NCBI GenBank assembly: GCA_003132665.1
Contig: PKYN01000002.1
Span: 1-64,000 of the forward strand
Reading direction: 5' to 3'
Source: Actinomycetota bacterium
GTDB taxonomy: Bacteria; Actinomycetota; Thermoleophilia; Gaiellales; Gaiellaceae
Length of the DNA stretch: 64,000 bases
The notes beneath the pieces were generated by a model. It made no database searches, was not told the origin of the DNA, and saw nothing but the letters and a program-made list of their open reading frames with translations. Each line of letters begins with the position of its first letter. Position 1 is the first letter of the stretch. This document shows, one piece after another, positions 59,916 to 64,000 of the stretch. A program made the position numbers and the translations under genes.

Positions 59916-60851
59916 ATGCGAAGAATCGGCCACGTGCCTATCCGCTCGTTCCTCATCGTTTGCGTCGTTGCGCTGGGTGGCGTGCTGACGTCCACCGCGA
60001 GCGCCTCGCAACTCATCGACCGGAACGCACTCAATGTCCGGCTTTCGGTGAACAAAGCTGGGATCGCGATGCTCACCTACTCCAAGAGAGGTGAGATGAA
60101 AAGGGTGTACCACGTCCTGGCTAAGGGCGCGATCAACGCTCGCCCGCCGACGCCGAACGGAAAGCAAGTCGAGTTCAAGCTCGATCGCGCGGGCGGTTGG
60201 GGGTTCTTCCACAACGCGAAGTACTGGAAGAAATTCAAGAACGTCTGCCAGCCCTACACGGGCGACCAACTCGCTTGGTTCGTTGCGGCCTGCACGATGC
60301 CCGACGGCTCCAACTGGGCGGTCCAGTCCTGGCAGCGCATGCTGGCCAACTACGGTCTGCCGTCGACGGGCCTGAGGAAGTCCTGGGAGCTGCGACTGTC
60401 GCACTGGAACACCGAGCTCCCGCTGCTGACGATCAGCCTCGACTGGTCCTGGGCCGGACGCTTCGATCACCTCTGGGGCTTCTATACCTACCTCGGTGAC
60501 CCCGTCTACGGGTACAAGCAAACGCGTCAGGGCGCGCCGCTCGACCACTTTGGCCGCAACATCTACGTCGACACCTTCAACTCCCGCTACGGGCCGGGCT
60601 GGAAGCGCGAGAACAGCTTCCTCGCCCATCCGCCCACCGGCGGCTTTTGTTACGGCTTCTCGATCCATCGCAAGAGCGGAGTAACCGGTAGAGGCACGAA
60701 GTACCGCGCCACCGTTCAGGGGCCGGGCGTGACTCCGGACGTGTTCTGGACGGGCGACGCTCCGGGCGCATACGACCAGACGGCCGACGCGACAGCGAAT
60801 CAGCAGCAGGTCGACGAGCTCAAGGGCGACCACAGGTGCAACATCAACTAG
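59916..60851 (+). CDS. Secreted protein of unknown function
   Basis: 311 aa with a Sec signal peptide: RRIGHVP then FLIVCVVALGGVLTSTASAS, cleavage expected after SAS. The mature part is rich in Trp and Tyr (GGWGFFHNAKYWKKFKNVCQ, WNTELPLLTISLDWSWAGRF, DHLWGFYTYLGDPVYGYKQT) with four to five Cys that could form disulfides. No catalytic motif is evident. I do not recognise the family. Monocistronic. Confidence 0.7.
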   Translation: MRRIGHVPIRSFLIVCVVALGGVLTSTASASQLIDRNALNVRLSVNKAGIAMLTYSKRGEMKRVYHVLAKGAINARPPTPNGKQVEFKLDRAGGWGFFHNAKYWKKFKNVCQPYTGDQLAWFVAACTMPDGSNWAVQSWQRMLANYGLPSTGLRKSWELRLSHWNTELPLLTISLDWSWAGRFDHLWGFYTYLGDPVYGYKQTRQGAPLDHFGRNIYVDTFNSRYGPGWKRENSFLAHPPTGGFCYGFSIHRKSGVTGRGTKYRATVQGPGVTPDVFWTGDAPGAYDQTADATANQQQVDELKGDHRCNIN

Positions 60852-60923
60852 GCCGCACCGCCTGAAGTATCAAGCGCACAACCGCGCCCGGCGAGATCGA
60901 TCTCCCGGGCGCGGTTTTGTACC

Positions 60924-60929
60924 TATGAT
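60924..60929 (+). promoter_or_regulatory. Leaderless-type -10 box of the HAD gene
   Basis: TATGAT, near consensus, ends 6 nt before GTG 60936. Confidence 0.5.
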
Positions 60930-60935
60930 CGAATC

Positions 60936-61613
60936 GTGACCGGCATCGCCGACTCTGCGGGCGCGCTCGAAGCAGTCGTCTTTGACATGGACGGCGTTCT
61001 CGTCGACAGCGAGGAGATCTGGGACGAGGCGAGGCGTGACCTGGCGCTCGAGCGAGGCCTCGCCTGGCCGGAGAGCGCGCAGCGCGACATGATGGGCATG
61101 AGCTCGCTGGAATGGTCGCGCTACATGCACGAGCGAGTCGGACTTGCCGAGACCCCCGAGGAGATCTCGGCCGAGGTCGTGCGCCGGCTCGAAGACCTCT
61201 ACTGGCGGCACCTACCGCTGCTCGAGGGCGCCGTGCAGGCCGTCGAGCGCATGGCCAAGCGCTTCCGGCTCGGGCTGACCTCCTCCTCGAACCGGCCGAT
61301 CATCGAGCTCGTGCTGGAGCTCGCCGCCATCGCCGATCGGTTCGAGGTCACCGTCTCTTCCGAGGAAGTGGCGCGCGGGAAGCCGGCCCCGGATGTATAT
61401 CTCGAGGCGCTGCGGCGGATGGAAGTTGCGCCCGACCGAGCGGCGGCGATCGAGGATTCGACGAACGGGCTCCTAGCCGCGCGCGCGGCCGGCATGTTCG
61501 TGGTTGCCGTCCCCAACCCCGTGTTTCCGCCCCGTTCGAATGCGCTGACCGCCGCCGACGTCGTGATCGACTCGCTGACCGAGCTCACGCCCGAGACCCT
61601 GCTCGCCTCCTGA
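60936..61613 (+). CDS. HAD phosphatase, beta-phosphoglucomutase-like
   Basis: 225 aa. Motif I LEAVVFDMDGVLVDSEEIWD, motif II LGLTSSSNRP, motif III GKPAPDVYLEAL (Lys) and motif IV AIEDSTNGLLAARAAG. The four-helix cap (residues 20-85) places it with beta-phosphoglucomutase and small-molecule phosphatases. A broken close relative is at 39023. Substrate unknown. Confidence 0.87.
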   Translation: MTGIADSAGALEAVVFDMDGVLVDSEEIWDEARRDLALERGLAWPESAQRDMMGMSSLEWSRYMHERVGLAETPEEISAEVVRRLEDLYWRHLPLLEGAVQAVERMAKRFRLGLTSSSNRPIIELVLELAAIADRFEVTVSSEEVARGKPAPDVYLEALRRMEVAPDRAAAIEDSTNGLLAARAAGMFVVAVPNPVFPPRSNALTAADVVIDSLTELTPETLLAS

Positions 61614-61622
61614 GGCGGGCTT

Positions 61623-62804
61623 TCAGTGCGTGAACAGGCGCACCCCGGTGCAGGTCATGAGCAGGCCGTACTCGTTCGCCGCCTCGATCACCTCGGAGTC
61701 GCGGATCGAGCCGCCGGTCTCGGCCACGTAGCCGACCCCGACCGCCGCGGCGCGATCGATCGAGTCGCGGAAGGGAATGAATGCGTCCGAGCTGAGCGAC
61801 ATGCCCTGCAGCTGAGCCAGCCAATCGGCGCGCTCCTCCGCGCTGAGCGGGGGCGGCTCCTCCGAGAAGGACGCGAGCCAGGCCTCGCGCTCCTTCGGCG
61901 TCATCTCGTCGCGCAGATACAGATCGATGGCGTTGTCGCGCTCGGGGCGGGTAATTCCCTCGCGGAACGGCAGTGCCTGCACGAGCGGGCTGCGGCGGAG
62001 GTGCCAGAGCTGCGCCTTGTTCGCCGCCAGCTGAACGCAGTGGATGCGCGACTGCTGACCGCAGCCGACGCCGGCCAGCTGCCCGCCCGCGGCGATCGTG
62101 ATCGAGTTCGATTGGGTGTACTTGAGTGCGATCGTGGCCAGAAGCAGGTCGCGCGCCGCCTCTTCGGGCAGCTCGCGATTCTCGGTCACGATTCCCGCCC
62201 GCAGGTCGTCGAGCGTTAGGCGCGCGTCGTTGCGCGGCTGCTCGAGCGTGACGCCGAGCAGGTCGCGGCGCTCGATCTTCGGCAGCTCGACGGTCGGGTC
62301 GGCCTCGAGCACGAGGTACTTCCCGCGCTTCTTCTGCTTCAAGATCTCCAGCGCGGCGGACTCGAAGCCGGGCGCGATCACGGCGTCGGAAACCTCCTGA
62401 GCGAGCAGCGCGGCGGCCGCCTCGTCGACGACGTCGCTCATCGCCACGCAGTCGCCGAACGAGCACAACCGATCGGCGCCGCGAGCGCGGGCGTAGGCAG
62501 TCGCGACCGGGCTCAGCTCGATCTCGCCGACGAAATACGACTCCTTGAGGTCATCGGACAGCGGCACGCCGAGGCCGGCGCCGGCGGGGCTCAAGTGCTT
62601 GTAGGAGGCCGCCGCGGCGAGCCCGAGCCCTTCGCGCAACTCGCGCACCAGGTTCCAGGCCAGCAGCGCATCGAGGATGTTGATCGCGCTCGGCGCGCCG
62701 TTCAGCACGCGGAAGGGAAGGCGCTCGCCGGCTGCCAGTATTTGAGCGGGCGCCTGGTGCGGGTTGATTCCGTAGCGAAGCTCGAGTCGCGCCTGGGTGG
62801 TCAT
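61623..62804 (-). CDS. purH: Stand-alone AICAR formyltransferase (PurH C-terminal domain type)
   Basis: 393 aa. Corresponds to the AICARFT half of PurH: LRYGINPHQAPAQI, FRVLNGAPSAINILDALLAW, ASYKHLSPAGAGLGVPL (the Lys-His pair of the active site), KYTQSNSITIAAGGQLAGVG, and DAFIPFRDSIDRAAAVGV. The N-terminal IMP cyclohydrolase domain is absent, so another enzyme must close the ring. It uses 10-formyl-THF to formylate AICAR (ZMP). A ZTP riboswitch lies immediately upstream, as expected for this pathway. Confidence 0.9.
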   Translation of the reverse strand: MTTQARLELRYGINPHQAPAQILAAGERLPFRVLNGAPSAINILDALLAWNLVRELREGLGLAAAASYKHLSPAGAGLGVPLSDDLKESYFVGEIELSPVATAYARARGADRLCSFGDCVAMSDVVDEAAAALLAQEVSDAVIAPGFESAALEILKQKKRGKYLVLEADPTVELPKIERRDLLGVTLEQPRNDARLTLDDLRAGIVTENRELPEEAARDLLLATIALKYTQSNSITIAAGGQLAGVGCGQQSRIHCVQLAANKAQLWHLRRSPLVQALPFREGITRPERDNAIDLYLRDEMTPKEREAWLASFSEEPPPLSAEERADWLAQLQGMSLSSDAFIPFRDSIDRAAAVGVGYVAETGGSIRDSEVIEAANEYGLLMTCTGVRLFTH

Positions 62805-62835
62805 CGAAGCCCTCCTCTAGAGGTTGTCGGTTCTT

Positions 62836-62912
62836 CGCCCAGGCGCTCGGCGTCTCTACCCGCCGCTCCCCGGTGGTTTCTTCCACCTCGTAGCGCCAGT
62901 TGCGGCGGGGCT
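62836..62912 (-). promoter_or_regulatory. ZTP (pfl) riboswitch upstream of the AICAR transformylase gene
   Basis: On the minus strand the leader reads GCAACTGGCG, then ACCACCGGGGAGC, then GAGCGCCTGGGCG, the three most conserved blocks of the pfl/ZTP motif in the right order. The CCTCTAGAGG palindrome just after it overlaps the ribosome site GAGGAGGG, so ligand could control translation start. Confidence 0.8.
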
Positions 62913-63270
62913 CCATTCTCACACAACGGCTGGGCGGCGGCGTGAGGATGTTTGATGAGTCTTCGCGGGACGATGCTCGAGGTACGAGCACCTCATTTGC
63001 CCACCCTCCCACGGGGCGGAGCACGGTATCGAAGAAGGGCGCACCCGAATCAGCAGATTCCGTATCGCCTCTGTCGCAGACCCGACGACGCCTCGGGCAG
63101 ACGGCCGTAGGACATTTCTCTATTCGCCCGCCGCCGAGCCACCCGCCCGCGGGGTCGTTCCAAACTACTGTCCCGAAGCGGAGAAAAGCGCACAAGAATG
63201 CGTCGTTTCTGACACGAAAGCCTTGCTGCTCCCGAGCCTGGCTGTAGCTGAGAGAGCTGCCCGCGAAGGC
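62913..63270. other. Intergenic region between the riboswitch and fabF
   Basis: No supported gene. Contains CCCACGGGGCGGAGCACGG near 63010, related to a stretch near 17595. Confidence 0.4.
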
Positions 63271-64000
63271 CTAGTCGACGCGGCCGATGAGGACGCAGCC
63301 GTTGTGGCCGCCGAGCCCCATCCCGTTGGAGATCGCGTAGGAAAGATCGGCCTTGCGCGCCTCGTTGGGAACGTAGTCGAGGTCGCAGTCGGGGTCGGGG
63401 TGCTCGTAGTTGATCGTCGGCGGAATGATTCCGTGCTCGATCGCGAGCACGCAGGCGATCGCCTCGAGCGCGCCCGCGGCGCCGAGGCAGTGCCCGAGCA
63501 TCGACTTGGTCGAGGAGACCGCGAGCTTGTAGGCATGGTCTCCGAAAGCGGCCTTGATCGCCTTCGTCTCGGCGGCGTCGCCGAGCGGAGTCGAGGTGCC
63601 GTGAGCGTTGATGTAGCCGACCTGCTCGAGCTCGATGCCTCCGGCCGCGATGGCCTCGCGCATCATGCGCGTCACTCCGCTCGCCTCGGGGTCGGGCTGG
63701 GCGATGTGGAAAGCGTCGTTCGAGGCGCCGTAGGAAACGACCTCGGCGTGGATCTTGGCGCCGCGGGCCCGAGCCGCCTCCAGCTCCTCGAGCACGAGGA
63801 TCCCGGCTCCTTCGCCGATCACGAAGCCGTCCCGGGTGGCATCGAACGGGCGCGAGGCACGCGGCGGATACTCCTGCTCGGTGGCCAGCCCGCGCATGTT
63901 GCTGAAGCCCGCCAGGATCAGCGGCGTCAGAGCGGCCTCGGCGCCGCCGGCCAGGATGGCGTCGGCCGTGCCGCGGCGAACAATCTCGGCGCCCTCGCCG
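63271..64000 (-). CDS. fabF: Beta-ketoacyl-ACP synthase II, FabF (5' end outside window)
   Basis: C-terminal part of about 243 codons; the frame continues to the window edge. Active-site histidines are in NAHGTSTPLGD and SMLGHCLGAAG, and the Lys in SSTKSMLGH; GVTRMMREAI and NGMGLGGHNGC complete the FabF pattern. The nucleophilic Cys lies upstream. It elongates fatty acids in the cytoplasm. Confidence 0.93.
   Translation of the reverse strand, partial: GEGAEIVRRGTADAILAGGAEAALTPLILAGFSNMRGLATEQEYPPRASRPFDATRDGFVIGEGAGILVLEELEAARARGAKIHAEVVSYGASNDAFHIAQPDPEASGVTRMMREAIAAGGIELEQVGYINAHGTSTPLGDAAETKAIKAAFGDHAYKLAVSSTKSMLGHCLGAAGALEAIACVLAIEHGIIPPTINYEHPDPDCDLDYVPNEARKADLSYAISNGMGLGGHNGCVLIGRVD

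Overview
The window is high-GC DNA with short intergenic gaps, tight ATGA/GTGA gene overlaps and many TANNNT -10 boxes only 6-8 nt upstream of start codons (leaderless transcription). Together with the gene content (GerW/YtfJ-like protein, Cys-less DksA-like protein, stand-alone AICAR transformylase) this suggests an actinobacterium. A deep branch such as Thermoleophilia is my guess and is not shown by the sequence.

Layout. 0-4.5 kb: an Opp/Dpp-type ABC importer with a GH130 glycoside phosphorylase/hydrolase, closed by a perfect hairpin. 4.5-7.7 kb: a soluble PRC-MgtE_N-CBS protein and an atypical NRAMP transporter with a structured leader. 7.7-11.8 kb: small stress/housekeeping genes and a GH1 beta-glucosidase with LacI-type operators. 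12.0-13.7 kb: an ammonium channel whose leader carries two near-identical tandem terminator-like hairpins. 13.8-17.4 kb: an arsenic operon (small Cys protein, arsR, arsM, two arsC, acr3). 17.7-26 kb: thrC, a phospholipase D-like protein, aquaporin, a Cys-less DksA-like protein, DMT and MMPL transporters, an SDR. 26-36.9 kb: a winged-helix HARE gene, an Ig-repeat protein, and two divergent carbohydrate-type clusters: deoR, SIS protein and NMT1-type ABC on the minus strand; PfkB kinase, cupin and M28 peptidase on the plus strand. 37-47.6 kb: a scar of decayed insertion sequences and a broken tyrosine recombinase around a tagatose-bisphosphate-aldolase-like gene, one intact IS30 element, and an MFS gene between 80-bp direct repeats. 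48.1-54.6 kb: a probable conflict/defence module. 55-64 kb: housekeeping (tRNA-Ala, HTH-less LacI-like sensor, MBL and HAD hydrolases, serS, tRNA-Ser, AICAR transformylase behind a ZTP riboswitch, fabF).

The most interesting region is 47.6-55.1 kb. A TIR-transmembrane-WD40 (14 repeats) protein and a 115-aa companion are followed, after a terminator and a separate promoter, by a 1075-aa protein with PfkB-like, AAA+, two RyR and one C-terminal SLOG-like domains. These families are associated with nucleotide-signal immunity. The module lies between a full HARE-HTH gene and a broken copy of that gene's 5' end, which abuts tRNA-Ala. That looks like an integration or exchange hot spot.

All functional calls come from reading protein motifs and DNA patterns by eye. 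No database search or RNA folding was run.
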